A stretch of 64,000 bases of DNA from Paenibacillus rigui (GCF_002234615.1 NZ_NMQW01000034.1:1-64000); one strand, 5' to 3'; shown: positions 51,846-61,552, counted from the stretch's first letter. The notes: a model not told the origin generated them from the sequence alone. A program made the numbers and translations.

Positions 51846-52397
51846 TTATCCTTCAACCAGCATCTGAATTCTTTTCTCCAGCTGTTCTCTGGGCAGCACG
51901 TGAATAACATCCCTCAGAACACCTTGCTTATCGATTAAGAAGCTGGTCGGGACGAATAAAATCCGGTACATCTCCGCAGCCTTCCCCTCTTTATCCAACA
52001 GCACAGGAAATGGGAGCTGATACTGCTTTACAAACCCCTTCACATCGGCTACACGATCTCCTTTTGTCACATTGACCGCATAAACATCGAACTTGTCCTT
52101 ATACTTTTCATACACTTGCTTTAAGTCAGGGGCTTCCTCATGACAAGGTCCGCACCAGGTGGCCCAGAAATTAATCATCAGGGGCTTTTCCCTCTGCCCT
52201 CCGACTTGGTAGGTATGTCCATCCAAGCTTTCCAAGGTAAAGCCCGGAACCGGTTTGTTGCGGGCCATCTCCACTGCGGAGCCCATACCCGCTGCGGCTG
52301 CCGAAGCCTGCGACGTCTCTTTTATCGTACCGCTTTGATACATCGCCAAACCAACCAAAAGTAGTGCAATGAGCATGACAGGCATATTGCGCTTCAT
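51846..52397 (-). CDS. TlpA/ResA-like thioredoxin, membrane-anchored
   Basis: 183 residues: an N-terminal signal anchor (MPVMLIALLLVGLAMYQ) and an extracytoplasmic thioredoxin fold with WATWCGPCHEEAPDLK and the cis-proline loop FVPTSFLIDKQG. It reduces exported thiols such as apocytochrome c haem-binding cysteines, or proteins of spore or envelope. The ResA-specific role is not proven as no resB/resC are adjacent. Confidence 0.92.
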   Translation of the reverse strand: MKRNMPVMLIALLLVGLAMYQSGTIKETSQASAAAAGMGSAVEMARNKPVPGFTLESLDGHTYQVGGQREKPLMINFWATWCGPCHEEAPDLKQVYEKYKDKFDVYAVNVTKGDRVADVKGFVKQYQLPFPVLLDKEGKAAEMYRILFVPTSFLIDKQGVLRDVIHVLPREQLEKRIQMLVEG

Positions 52398-52560
52398 GTA
52401 AAAGCTCCTTCCTATGAACTGCCGTTCCCCTATTCCTTTATTGTTCCCAAAAATACATTCTTTAGTTCATACTCTCCATGGAATAGATTGAGAGCATGGC
52501 GCTTTTCATCAAAGGGTACATTAGGGTTACAAACTTGCGTTCCAGAGGAGATTTGCAACC

Positions 52561-53856
52561 ATGGAAAAGACTCGAACAAGGAAGCTGAATATTACCTTTG
52601 AAAGTGACATGGAGTCACCCCCGGCCAAGAAGCAGAAAGCGGGCCAGAAATCGGGTGGCTCCAAAGGAAAAGTTTCGGAATTTATTGCGCTTGCCTCCGT
52701 ACCGCTGGTTCTGGTTTTGGGCAACTCTATGCTTGTTCCCATTTTGCCGGATTTGCAGGATCGACTAGGCATCAGTAAATTTCAAAGCTCATTGGTCATC
52801 ACCTTATTTTCCGTTACGGCCGGACTCATCATTCCCATTTCCGGATATTTGTCAGACCGGTTTTCGAGAAAGTGCATTATTATCCCCTCTTTAATTATTT
52901 ATGGAGCTGCAGGCGTGCTGGCAGGGTTCGGAGCTGTTTGGAACTCCTATACGACGATTATTATCGCGCGGGCAATACAAGGGCTTGGAGCCGCAGGAAC
53001 CGCTCCTATTGCTATGGCGTTGGCCGGTGATATGTATTCGGGAGGAACGGAAAGTAAGGCTCTAGGCTTGACGGAGGCATCCAACGGCACTGGCAAAGTC
53101 ATCAGCCCGATTCTGGGCTCTCTGCTCGCGCTCATCGTCTGGTATGCCGCATTTTTCGCTTTTCCTGTTTTTTGTCTTTTGTCCCTTTTAGCCGTCGTTT
53201 TCTTATTGAAGGAGCCAAAAAAAGGGCAGCCCGCCCCCAAGTTGAAGCCATACTTGAAATCGATCGGTACCATCCTTAAGGAGAAAGGCCGTTGGCTTAT
53301 TACATCCTTTTTTGCTGGATCTCTGGCGTTGTTTATTTTGTTTGGGGTACTTTTTTACTTATCCGATATTTTAGAGGAGGCGCCTTACAATATCAAAGGA
53401 GTCAAAAAAGGCTTCGTACTCGCTATCCCATTACTGGGGCAAGTCGTTACCGCATATACGACGGGGGCGCTCATCAAGAAAAACGGGACCGTGATGCGAT
53501 GGCTCATCAATATCGGACTGGCTTTAATGACAGCAGCTCTAGGGGTATGTAGCATCACACTCGGCAAAAACTTATATTTTCTCATCGGCCTGCTTACGCT
53601 AAGCAGTATCGGTACCGGGCTGCTTCTGCCTTGCTTAAACACGATGATTACCGGTTCGGTGGAGAAGCAACAGCGGGGGATGATCACTTCCATTTACAAC
53701 AGCTTGAGGTTTCTTGGCGTCGCTTTTGGCCCCCCGTTGTTTAGCTGGATGATGGACATTTCGCATGCTACCGTCTTTATAACCGTAACGTCGTTATCCT
53801 TGATTACTTTGGGATTGGCCTTTTTCCTGATTAAACCGAAGGGAACCATCAGCTGA
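52561..53856 (+). CDS. MFS drug-efflux-type transporter
   Basis: 431 residues, about 12-14 transmembrane segments after an unusual hydrophilic, Lys/Ser-rich N-terminus of about 38 residues. The A-motif is GYLSDRFSRKCIIIP, and the C-motif-like stretch is in GTGKVISPILGSLLAL, placing it near tetracycline/multidrug exporters (DHA). Substrate unknown. GAGGAG precedes the ATG. Confidence 0.88.
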   Translation: MEKTRTRKLNITFESDMESPPAKKQKAGQKSGGSKGKVSEFIALASVPLVLVLGNSMLVPILPDLQDRLGISKFQSSLVITLFSVTAGLIIPISGYLSDRFSRKCIIIPSLIIYGAAGVLAGFGAVWNSYTTIIIARAIQGLGAAGTAPIAMALAGDMYSGGTESKALGLTEASNGTGKVISPILGSLLALIVWYAAFFAFPVFCLLSLLAVVFLLKEPKKGQPAPKLKPYLKSIGTILKEKGRWLITSFFAGSLALFILFGVLFYLSDILEEAPYNIKGVKKGFVLAIPLLGQVVTAYTTGALIKKNGTVMRWLINIGLALMTAALGVCSITLGKNLYFLIGLLTLSSIGTGLLLPCLNTMITGSVEKQQRGMITSIYNSLRFLGVAFGPPLFSWMMDISHATVFITVTSLSLITLGLAFFLIKPKGTIS

Positions 53857-53950
53857 CCTATCCTTCAGGAGCAGGATGCAGTCCAGGACAGATTTCATAT
53901 ATAATTAGAAGAAGTTATTTTATTCTAATTATGCAAGGATGTCCGCCGCG

Positions 53951-54415
53951 ATGAAGGATTGTATATCCATTTCCTCCCGACTAATGCAACAAATTGAGCA
54001 ATACTGCATTGCCCATTTGCCTTATGAGGCCTGCGGTCTTTTACTCGGCACGGAAGCTAAGCCGCAAACTGAAATGCCGTTATTTGTCCGCCGTTTTGTC
54101 GGGATTCCCAATACAGCTGCAAACCCGCGGCGGCATTTTGTCATGGATCCGTCCGTGTTCATTCCTTATTTGTTCGTACCGAATCCATCCCATGAATCCA
54201 TTATAGGCATATTCCATTCCCATCCTTCAGCTCCTCCGGTTCCTTCTGTTGAGGATCTTCAAACCTCATGGATCGACGTGCCCAGCCATTGGATTGTATC
54301 CATACAGAATGCCGATCAACCGGAATGGCAAGCTTACCGCTATGAAAAGCTTCATCCAAACGAGTCCGGCAGCCTTACCCGATTCAAGCCCTTGCGTTTG
54401 ATTACAACCACATGA
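53951..54415 (+). CDS. JAMM/Mov34 (MPN+) metalloprotease-fold protein
   Basis: About 154 residues with an intact JAMM site: glutamate in PYEACGLLLG, then IFHSHPSAPPVPSVEDLQ (H-x-H-x7-S-x2-D), and WIVSIQ. Bacterial JAMM proteins trim sulphur carriers or ubiquitin-like proteins, for example in cysteine or thiamine synthesis, but no ThiS/MoaD-like gene is next to it. Start is ATG 53951 or 53939; AAGG lies upstream of both only weakly. Confidence 0.85.
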   Translation: MKDCISISSRLMQQIEQYCIAHLPYEACGLLLGTEAKPQTEMPLFVRRFVGIPNTAANPRRHFVMDPSVFIPYLFVPNPSHESIIGIFHSHPSAPPVPSVEDLQTSWIDVPSHWIVSIQNADQPEWQAYRYEKLHPNESGSLTRFKPLRLITTT

Positions 54416-54522
54416 ATTGAGTAGGAGAAACGTTATATCTGGACCTTCCGAAGCTGTGCGACTGTGCTCAGCAATGGCTTTTCTCGTCAATAGGAGAGCA
54501 GGTTTTGGTTGCGCTATGTGGT

Positions 54523-54567
54523 AAAAAAAGAGCTTCAGCTGGCAGACTGCCAAGGCTGGAGCTCTTA
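54523..54567 (-). terminator. terminator of the exonuclease/DUF294 unit
   Basis: A long stem with inner TGGCAG/CTGCCA and outer AAGAGCT/AGCTCTT pairing, followed on the minus strand by TTTTTTTACC; it overlaps the exonuclease stop codon. Confidence 0.85.
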
Positions 54568-55302
54568 TTGATGATGGCTTAAATGTGCATAAAGATCACC
54601 CAGCGTATGGATATCACGGTTACGAATCTCTCGCATAAACCGGCTCCATAGCCTTGCTGTCATGCGCGCATCCTCCAAAGCATGGTGGCGCACTGTTACA
54701 TCGATTCCATAAGCGTCCAGCATTGTGTCCAAGTCATAGCTTTTCAAGCGGGGGTTCAACCATTTTCCCAGCATCATGGTATCCAGCATACGGTGTGACA
54801 AATTAATTTTGGACGTTTTCCACAACGCTGAATTTAAAAAATGCTTATCATGGCCCGTGCCATGGGCTACGAGCACTTTTTGCTGAACGAATTCCAAGAA
54901 ATCATGCAATCCATTAATAAGATCCGGAGCTTTCGCGGCCATATCATTCGTAATTCCCGTTAATTCAGTTATATTGTCCGGAATAGCCCGCTTCGGATTT
55001 ACCAGACGATAGAAGGTTTCCTCTTCCTTGATGGTATCCCCTTGAACGGCTACAGCGCCGAAGGAAATAATTTCGTCCCCATTATACGGCGAAAAACCGG
55101 TAGTTTCCAAATCGAAAACTACCAGTTCCACCGTGTCCAAGGGGATATCATATAATGAATTTTTCCGCTGCTCTTTCATAATGGATCGTATGAAAGCCAT
55201 CTGCTGGGCGCTCTGCACATCGAACATCGAAGTTATGGCAGGGGTAATACCGCCCATTTTGTATAGATGCCACATCCTACCCGCAGGTCTCATGTCTTTC
55301 AC
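54565..55302 (-). CDS. DEDDh 3'-5' exonuclease (DnaQ-like)
   Basis: 245 residues: an N-terminal helical extension of about 55, then motif I FDLETTGFSPYNGDEI, motif II VLVAHGTGHDKHFLNSAL and motif III HHALEDARMTARLW. It would remove nucleotides from DNA or RNA 3' ends. The GTG at 55302 follows AGGTGAG ten bases after the DUF294 stop, so the two are one unit. Confidence 0.92.
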   Translation of the reverse strand: MKDMRPAGRMWHLYKMGGITPAITSMFDVQSAQQMAFIRSIMKEQRKNSLYDIPLDTVELVVFDLETTGFSPYNGDEIISFGAVAVQGDTIKEEETFYRLVNPKRAIPDNITELTGITNDMAAKAPDLINGLHDFLEFVQQKVLVAHGTGHDKHFLNSALWKTSKINLSHRMLDTMMLGKWLNPRLKSYDLDTMLDAYGIDVTVRHHALEDARMTARLWSRFMREIRNRDIHTLGDLYAHLSHHQ

Positions 55303-55312
55303 AGGATCTCAC

Positions 55313-56392
55313 CTAACCTTTTTCCATCTCTTTTTGAACGCTTTTCTTCACAAACTTTTGCAACTCGTTGCCGATTCTTAATGCAAGCTTCAGTTCGCTC
55401 GTGCGCTCTTTAGTTAGTCTATCGGCCGGCAGCTTGCCCCGTGTTGTGTAATAACCGTCCTCGAGCTGAAATGGGGTTAGCGAACGCAGCTTTAATGCAA
55501 TCGACAAAGCTTCAAGCCAATCCTGGGCAATTTCCTCTTCCACCCATCCACCTTCCATCAGTGCGGCAATTCTGGCATCCGTAGACGTTTCCCGTATTCC
55601 AGCCTCTACACTAAGCAGCCGGATGCCGTTTACAATAGGGATATAGGCACCGTACTTGATATCGACGCCCCCTGCATCTTCCCCGTACCGTTCTTTAATT
55701 AATTGCCCGAATAAACCTAAAGAAATTTTGTGATGAAGGGTGTTATGAAGCAGATGCTCCAGCATAACCGGATGCTGCTTGCAATAATGAAGCATTTCAT
55801 CCGTTAGCCGGCCCGGCAGGCTCTGTTCCCCATAAATCAATCGCATATCTGCAAAAATAAGCAAATACCGCATGTGCTCCCAGTGCGGGTCACTCAACCA
55901 TTCGTACAGCATGCTCCGATATCCGCTCCAAGAGTTGCGCCATTTCTCGTTCGTGCAGATAACCTCGCCCGAGCATGGAGGATAGCCAAGCCTTAACAAC
56001 AAATCGCTAATTCGTTCCGCCAGCGCTGTAAAATACACGTCGGACTTTGCTGCAAGCTCCGGATCATTCGAATCCTCATAGATTAAACCATTATCCTGAT
56101 CACTCCAGAGCGTTTGTTCCTGCCGCCCCCCACTGCCAAACAAGACGAAGGCAAATGCAACCGGCGCCTCCAGCCCCTGATCTTGCTGTAATGAATGCTG
56201 AGCCAGTTGAACCGCTCTCGCAATAAATAAATCATGCACCTGATTCAACTGCTTATTCCAATCAAGAGAATGGGAAAGAAGGAGACGCCCCTCGAACTCC
56301 TCATGCAATTGATCCCGAAATTGCCTCAGCTGCTCAACATGCCCAGCATTCGCAATTTCACTACGAACCATTTCCAACGAGAAATTTTCCAT
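55313..56392 (-). CDS. DUF294 putative nucleotidyltransferase
   Basis: 359 residues with a GlnD-like nucleotidyltransferase site FGSGGRQEQTLWSDQDNGLI (about 85-105) and the DUF294 C-terminal helical region. The CBS and cNMP-binding domains found in other DUF294 proteins are absent here. The target protein or nucleotide is not known. It is paired with an exonuclease gene downstream and lies 53 bp from the ammonium transporter gene on the same strand. Confidence 0.88.
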   Translation of the reverse strand: MENFSLEMVRSEIANAGHVEQLRQFRDQLHEEFEGRLLLSHSLDWNKQLNQVHDLFIARAVQLAQHSLQQDQGLEAPVAFAFVLFGSGGRQEQTLWSDQDNGLIYEDSNDPELAAKSDVYFTALAERISDLLLRLGYPPCSGEVICTNEKWRNSWSGYRSMLYEWLSDPHWEHMRYLLIFADMRLIYGEQSLPGRLTDEMLHYCKQHPVMLEHLLHNTLHHKISLGLFGQLIKERYGEDAGGVDIKYGAYIPIVNGIRLLSVEAGIRETSTDARIAALMEGGWVEEEIAQDWLEALSIALKLRSLTPFQLEDGYYTTRGKLPADRLTKERTSELKLALRIGNELQKFVKKSVQKEMEKG

Positions 56393-56445
56393 ACGGGTTC
56401 TCCTTCAGTCTGATGTTGTAATTGTTTAATGATTCCGTTCTTTCC

Positions 56446-57846
56446 TTAAAGCGTGCTTGCTGCTCCACCTGCACCTTGAGCCGCTGCTTTTTTCATTTGC
56501 TCAGGGTAGCCGTAAGTGCCATGCTCGGAAAGATCCAGACCGATGATTTCCTCTTCTTCCGTAACCCGAAGACCGATTGTAATTTTGATAAGACCCAAGA
56601 TAATGAAGGACACGACAAGAACGAAGATGAATGCACCGAACACGCCCAGCGCTTGCACACCCAGCTGCTCCAAGCCTCCGCCGTACAGAAGACCCGCTTT
56701 ACCAACAGCTACCTTCTCAGCCAATTCAGGCCGAGCGAAAATCCCTGTGGACAATGTTCCCCAAATCCCTGCAATACCATGTACGGAGAAAGCGTAGATC
56801 GGATCGTCGATACCTGCTTTCTCGAACCATTGAGCCGTGAAGAAAGTAATGATCCCTGCAAGTGCACCGATAATGATTGCATCGCGAGGAGAAACGAATG
56901 CGCAAGCTGCCGTGATTGCAACCAGTGCTGCAAGAACACCGTTCAACATACTTGGAATATCCGCTTTACCAAAGTACATCCAGGAAACGACTAGCGCCGC
57001 TACCGCACCGGCTGCTGCTGCAAGGTTTGTGGTCAAGGCTACATAACCGAAGAATCCGTCGCCTGTGGCACTCAAAGTGGAACCTGCGTTAAACCCGAAC
57101 CAGCCGATCCACAAAATGATAACACCGAGAACCGACAATACTTGGTTGTGACCAGGAATCAAGTTAGGCGTTTTATCTTTATTGTATTTGCCAATACGTG
57201 GTTTAAGCAAAATAGTTGCTACGAGTGCCGCCGTTGCACCTTGCAAGTGAACTACGGTCGAACCGGCGAAATCTTGCATACCCAATTGACCCAACCAGCC
57301 GCCGCCCCATACCCAGTGAGCAACAACAGGATAAATTAGAACGGTGAATAAAATACCGAAAATGAAGTAAACCGGGAGCTTGCCGCGTTCAGCGAATCCG
57401 CCCCATGCAATCGCAAGCGATACACCTGCAAAGGCTAATTGGAACAAGAACAAAATACCGATAGGAATCGGGGATTCTGCAAAAAGGCTGACAGAGCTTT
57501 TAATTTGCTCTTGTGTACCATCCAGGAAAAACCCGCCTTCACCTACAAAGCTGTTACCGTCACCAAAAGCTAATCCGAAACCGACTGCCCAGAAGGCAAT
57601 GGCGCAAATACCGAAAGTAAGAATGGTTTTACCTGCAACGTGACCCGCGTTTTTCATCCTAGTCGAACCCGCTTCAAGTAAAGCAAAGCCTGCTTGCATG
57701 AAGATAACAAGGATTGCTGCAAGCATGACCCATACAGAGTCAATTGCGCTGGCTAATTGTGCGGGTGTTTTGTCGTCTGCCGCAAAAGCCATTGTTGGAA
57801 CGAGCATGGACATGAGGCCTGTTGATAGGAGCATTTTCTTAAACAT
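56446..57846 (-). CDS. amt: ammonium transporter
   Basis: 466 residues: a cleavable signal peptide (LLSTGLMSMLVPTMAFA), then 11 transmembrane helices with the family signatures FALLEAGSTRMKNAGHVAGK, FAGSTVVHLQGATAALVATI and FSVHGIAGIWGTLSTGIFA. It conducts ammonium/ammonia. The ATG at 57846 follows AAGGAAGTGG. No glnK is adjacent on either side, which is unusual. A long AT-rich leader (57847-58322) probably holds nitrogen control, but I see no clear TnrA/GlnR box. Confidence 0.95.
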   Translation of the reverse strand: MFKKMLLSTGLMSMLVPTMAFAADDKTPAQLASAIDSVWVMLAAILVIFMQAGFALLEAGSTRMKNAGHVAGKTILTFGICAIAFWAVGFGLAFGDGNSFVGEGGFFLDGTQEQIKSSVSLFAESPIPIGILFLFQLAFAGVSLAIAWGGFAERGKLPVYFIFGILFTVLIYPVVAHWVWGGGWLGQLGMQDFAGSTVVHLQGATAALVATILLKPRIGKYNKDKTPNLIPGHNQVLSVLGVIILWIGWFGFNAGSTLSATGDGFFGYVALTTNLAAAAGAVAALVVSWMYFGKADIPSMLNGVLAALVAITAACAFVSPRDAIIIGALAGIITFFTAQWFEKAGIDDPIYAFSVHGIAGIWGTLSTGIFARPELAEKVAVGKAGLLYGGGLEQLGVQALGVFGAFIFVLVVSFIILGLIKITIGLRVTEEEEIIGLDLSEHGTYGYPEQMKKAAAQGAGGAASTL

Positions 57847-58322
57847 TGCTGACCACTTCCTTCTTAATGTTAGTTTAATTAACATCTTTTGAAAATCTTA
57901 ATGTCATTATATACAGCTTTTTGGTATTTGACAATAGGGTTTTCGTGAAAAAACGCAAAAAAACGAAAAATAACCTAACATACAATGTTCATAATTCGGA
58001 TTTTCCTTATAGATACAGAGTTTTTCATGATAATGCTGTAATCATTTCTATCAAATCTATCAATTAATGCATTCCTTTCTACAATATAACGTGATCTGAC
58101 ACGTCAGGTTTTGAACAACAATTTTTTTCTTCCTTATATAGGAAGAGATTCACAAGCCCTTGTTTGTACGGCATAAAAGCATAACGTTTGACTGTATGGT
58201 TTCATTTCAGTTATCATGATTACTAAAGAACGATTCACGATCATACCTTAATAGGGCGGTAGAATCGAATAGTGAACTACATGAAATCAACTTAATTAAT
58301 ACAGGGGTGATACTATGGGGAT
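57847..58322. other. intergenic region between amt and merR-type gene
   Basis: About 476 bp with no gene I can support. It is AT-rich and carries a 12-bp palindrome CTGACACGTCAG (58093-58104), an imperfect CTTCCTTATATAGGAAG, and several TATA-like boxes. It should contain the divergent promoters of amt and the MerR gene. Confidence 0.5.
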
Positions 58323-58754
58323 ATGAAGCTTTATAAAATTGGCGAGCTGGCACGGATGTCGGATGTAAGCCCCAGAACCATTGATTACTATACAAAAATG
58401 GGTTTGATCGAACCGGAAACCCGCTCCGGTACGAATTATCGGCTGTACAGCGATGAAACCTTAAGCCGGTTGAAACGTATTGAAAGTATGAAGAGGGAGA
58501 AATATACCTTAGAGGAAATCAAGGCGAGCCTCGCATTGTGGAAAAAAGTTGGTCAAGACGAGATCGTGACAGATAAGCTCACATCTTTCCAGCTTCATTT
58601 GCAGCAGCTGCAAAAGGAAGCACAAGAGATTCTGCCCTTTCTTGACAAGCTCAAGCCGACTCAAATGAAAAATTTGAATAAAGTGCTGACTCCGCATACT
58701 GCAGCCTGTATCGAAGCCTTGCTGTTACTACTGGGTAAAAGCCCCTTATCCTAA
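58323..58754 (+). CDS. MerR-family regulator
   Basis: 143 residues: a winged-helix MerR domain (KLYKIGELARMSDVSPRTID, YYTKMGLIEPETRSGTNYRL) and a long dimerisation helix. The C-terminus has only one cysteine (HTAACIEALL), so it does not look like a metal or redox sensor of known type; the effector is unknown. A GGGGTGAT upstream gives modest initiation. Probably cotranscribed with yugP, 22 bp downstream. Confidence 0.88.
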   Translation: MKLYKIGELARMSDVSPRTIDYYTKMGLIEPETRSGTNYRLYSDETLSRLKRIESMKREKYTLEEIKASLALWKKVGQDEIVTDKLTSFQLHLQQLQKEAQEILPFLDKLKPTQMKNLNKVLTPHTAACIEALLLLLGKSPLS

Positions 58755-58776
58755 ATATAAACGGAGGTCTGCTGCT

Positions 58777-59463
58777 ATGTTTTTTCACCCGATGGATTTC
58801 TTGATCATCATTGCTTTTGTGCTTTCTCTGTGGGCCCAATTCCGCGTTAAGGGGACATTCAACAAGTGGTCCGAGGTACGAACCTACTCCGGCATGACCG
58901 GTTATGAAGCAGCCCGGCGTATGCTGGATGCCAACGGATTGTATGATGTACCCGTAGAACCGATTCAAGGGCGTCTCACAGACCATTACGACCCGATGTC
59001 ACGTGTAGTTAGATTATCGGAGCCCGTCTATTATGAAAATTCGATTTCAGCCATTTCGGTAGCCTGCCACGAGGTAGGTCACGCGATCCAGCATAAAGTA
59101 CACTATCCGATGCTGACGCTGCGTCATCGTATGTTCCCAGTAGTAAACTTTGCTTCCGGCGTTGCACCTTTACTAATTTTGGCCGGCTTGTTCTTCCAGC
59201 AGTTTAATTTTCTGCTTGGCTTTGGCATCATCTTCTTCTCGGCGGCGGTAGCCTTTCAACTGGTTACTCTCCCTGTCGAGTTCAATGCGAGCAATCGCGC
59301 AAGAGATTTGATGGTCGCCGAGGGCTTTATTACGAATGATGAAGAACGCGGAGTAGCCAAAGTGTTGAATGCAGCCGCACTTACGTATGTTGCTGCAGCG
59401 TTAATTTCCCTGCTCGAGCTGCTGAAGTACATCATGATCTTTAATAACCGCAACGACGACTAA
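58777..59463 (+). CDS. yugP: membrane zinc metallopeptidase, YugP-like
   Basis: 228 residues: an N-terminal membrane helix, the soluble zinc motif HEVGH (98-102), and two or three further helices. A downstream glutamate in PVEFNASNRA is the probable third ligand. The family is conserved in Bacillales; the substrate is not established, though roles in membrane-protein quality control are suspected. GGAGG is upstream. Confidence 0.92.
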   Translation: MFFHPMDFLIIIAFVLSLWAQFRVKGTFNKWSEVRTYSGMTGYEAARRMLDANGLYDVPVEPIQGRLTDHYDPMSRVVRLSEPVYYENSISAISVACHEVGHAIQHKVHYPMLTLRHRMFPVVNFASGVAPLLILAGLFFQQFNFLLGFGIIFFSAAVAFQLVTLPVEFNASNRARDLMVAEGFITNDEERGVAKVLNAAALTYVAAALISLLELLKYIMIFNNRNDD

Positions 59464-59476
59464 ATTCGTTGCAAAC

Positions 59477-59512
59477 CAAAACGCCGGATCCCTAATGGGT
59501 CCGGCGTTTTCT
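59477..59512. terminator. terminator after yugP
   Basis: AAAACGCCGGATCCC pairs with GGGTCCGGCGTTTT across a short loop, followed by CTTATAAG. Placed between convergent yugP and LysR genes. Confidence 0.85.
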
Positions 59513-59541
59513 TATAAGTCAAGTCTGACTTTAATAAAATC

Positions 59542-60438
59542 TTATTTTTTATAAGGATCGAAAAAATTCATCAAAAAGCTATGGAAAACTTCGGCCACTA
59601 ACGGAAGCTTTTCCCCTTTTCGCTGAATCAGACCTATGCTTCGGGTTACCAGAGGATCGATCACACGTACTTTGGCCGGTTGAAGCTGGCTGATCTCTGT
59701 CAACGCCATTTCGGGCAGCAGGCTAACCCCTACACCCGCGGCTACCAGCCCGCGGATCGTATCCGTCTCTTCGCCCTCGAACCCGATTCGAGGCACGAAG
59801 CCCGCCTTCGCACAGGCTTCCAGCACAATATTACGAAGCGAATACTCTTCGCTAAACATAACGAACGAATCATCCTTTAGCTGCTCCAGCCGGATCGTCT
59901 GATATTCCGCCAGTACATGCCCCTCAGGCACGATGGCATATAGCTCCTCCTGAAGAAGCAGCTCTCCTGTGACATGCTCATGTCGCTCCGGAAAAGGCGA
60001 TATAAAGGCCAAATCCAGCTCTCCGTTAACAACATCACGAATCAAGCTGTTATAGGTTCCTTGCCGCAATCGAAATTTCACATTCGGGTGTGTCTGCCTG
60101 AAACCGGCAACGACAGTTGGAAGCAAATAAATGCCTAAGCTGTGAGGAAATCCAATCCGAATTTCTCCCGCTTCCGGATCCAAAAACTCACGTACCTCCA
60201 TGACCGCCCTTTCAAGCTCGGTCAGGATCGCTTCCGCCCGGCCAAGAAACAGCTTGCCTACAGAGGTTAGCTGCAAATTGCGGCCCTTTTGTACAAACAA
60301 AGGGACACCCAGCTCCTCTTCCAGCTGATGAATTTGCCGGCTTACGGCGGATTGAGCGACGTGCAGTTCCTCCGCTGCCTGGGTTACATGCTCCTTGCGC
60401 GCCACTTTCACAAAATATTGAAGCTGTCTTAATTCCAC
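59542..60438 (-). CDS. LysR-family regulator, GltC/CysL-like
   Basis: 298 residues. The HTH is [20 protein letters not shown] and [20 protein letters not shown], very close to the GltC group; the effector domain follows. It starts with GTG at 60438 behind GGAAGGGGAG. It is divergent from tpx, which is its most likely target besides itself. Whether it senses peroxide, thiol or a carbon/nitrogen signal is unknown; no OxyR-type redox cysteine pair is seen. Confidence 0.9.
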   Translation of the reverse strand: MELRQLQYFVKVARKEHVTQAAEELHVAQSAVSRQIHQLEEELGVPLFVQKGRNLQLTSVGKLFLGRAEAILTELERAVMEVREFLDPEAGEIRIGFPHSLGIYLLPTVVAGFRQTHPNVKFRLRQGTYNSLIRDVVNGELDLAFISPFPERHEHVTGELLLQEELYAIVPEGHVLAEYQTIRLEQLKDDSFVMFSEEYSLRNIVLEACAKAGFVPRIGFEGEETDTIRGLVAAGVGVSLLPEMALTEISQLQPAKVRVIDPLVTRSIGLIQRKGEKLPLVAEVFHSFLMNFFDPYKK

Positions 60439-60453
60439 TGCTGCTCCCCTTCC

Positions 60454-60508
60454 GATTGGACAAGTTCCTTTTAAAAAGTTTATAATAAATCTTGGTGAAA
60501 TACCAATC
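60454..60508. promoter_or_regulatory. LysR-tpx divergent control region
   Basis: A TTGGAC (60456-60461) and TATAAT (60481-60486) form a plus-strand promoter. GATTGG (60454-60459) and CCAATC (60503-60508) flank it as inverted copies, and TTGGT-N5-ACCAA (60492-60506) is a palindrome just downstream of the -10, a likely regulator site. Confidence 0.45.
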
Positions 60509-60538
60509 ATACTTAAAATAATAAGGAGGCCCATCTAC

Positions 60539-61057
60539 ATGGCACAAGAGCGTACAGGTGTTGCAACTTTAAAAGGCAACCCGATTACTTTGATCGGACC
60601 GGAATTGAAAGTTGGCGATAAAGCTCCAGACTTTAAAGTGAATAAAAACTTGACAGAGCAAGTTTCTCTGGCTGATTATGCAGGTAAAATTAAATTGATC
60701 AGCGTGGTCCCTTCCCTGGACACGGGCGTATGCGACGCTCAAACACGTCGTTTCAATGAAGAAGCTGCTAAGCTGGGCGACAATGTGGTCGTTCTCACGA
60801 TCAGCGTGGATCTTCCTTTCGCACAATCCCGCTGGTGCGGTGCTGCAGGCATCGACAAAGTAATCACTTTGTCCGACTACAAAGACCGTAACTTCGGTAC
60901 ATCCTACGGTGTGTTGATCAATGAAATCCAATTGTTGATGAGATCGATCTTCGTTATCGACGCTAACGATACCATCCAATACGTTGAGTACCTGGGCGAA
61001 ATGACTGAGCACCCGAACTACGAGAACGCAGTAGCTGCAGTTCAAAAGCTCGTTTAA
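60539..61057 (+). CDS. tpx: thiol peroxidase
   Basis: A 172-residue atypical two-cysteine peroxiredoxin reducing hydrogen and alkyl peroxides with thioredoxin. The peroxidatic cysteine is C65 in [13 protein letters not shown] and the resolving one C100 in [15 protein letters not shown] precedes the ATG. Monocistronic, with a terminator. Confidence 0.97.
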   Translation: MAQERTGVATLKGNPITLIGPELKVGDKAPDFKVNKNLTEQVSLADYAGKIKLISVVPSLDTGVCDAQTRRFNEEAAKLGDNVVVLTISVDLPFAQSRWCGAAGIDKVITLSDYKDRNFGTSYGVLINEIQLLMRSIFVIDANDTIQYVEYLGEMTEHPNYENAVAAVQKLV

Positions 61058-61115
61058 TCCTTCTTAAGCGCTCTGACCGCCTCAGCTTAAAGGAAAGGTC
61101 AGTCCTTGTTACATA

Positions 61116-61158
61116 GAAAAACATCGGGAGAGGCCCAAGGCTAATCCCGATGTTTTTT
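61116..61158. terminator. bidirectional terminator after tpx
   Basis: AAAAACATCGGGA pairs with TCCCGATGTTTTT, with T-runs on both strands. Shared with the convergent gene at 61163. Confidence 0.92.
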
Positions 61159-61162
61159 ATGT

Positions 61163-61552
61163 TTATTGGTCTATTTTATGAGCGGCCAGTCGTTTATCCA
61201 ACTGTTTGTATATTTCCAAAATCGTTCGATAATTCGACCCGAGATCACCTAACGATCCTCTCGAAGCCGAATAAATATCGACTGCACTTTTCAGCGGGTT
61301 AATCGCAAACAAGGTTAGGGTAATATCTTGAGTCCGGCCCGTTACCGTTCTCCGTTCGACTACAATCTCACCCACACTCCTGACCTCATGCAGAAGCTTG
61401 TAGCCATTCATTTTCTTAAACATGTTCGTGACTTCATCCCAAACCTGATCCATAGACAGTTTATAGTATCGGGTCTTTAAAGCCGGATCTTTCGCTTTCT
61501 CCCCAGTTGTTTCATGGCTGCGAATAAGGCCGATTAAGGTTCGCTTTAACAA
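61163..61552 (-). CDS. conserved hypothetical protein, possibly DUF1499
   Basis: A 129-residue cytosolic protein with VWDEVTNMFKKMNGYKLLHE, IVVERRTVTGRTQDITLTLF and VDIYSASRGSLGDLGSNYRT. The end motif resembles the DUF1499 family; function unknown. No membrane segment. It converges on tpx with a shared terminator. Confidence 0.65.
   Translation of the reverse strand: MLKRTLIGLIRSHETTGEKAKDPALKTRYYKLSMDQVWDEVTNMFKKMNGYKLLHEVRSVGEIVVERRTVTGRTQDITLTLFAINPLKSAVDIYSASRGSLGDLGSNYRTILEIYKQLDKRLAAHKIDQ

Noticed and set aside
57847-58322. TnrA/GlnR box at amt
   Set aside because: TGTCATTATATACA looks partly similar but has the wrong spacing for TGTNA-N7-TNACA.
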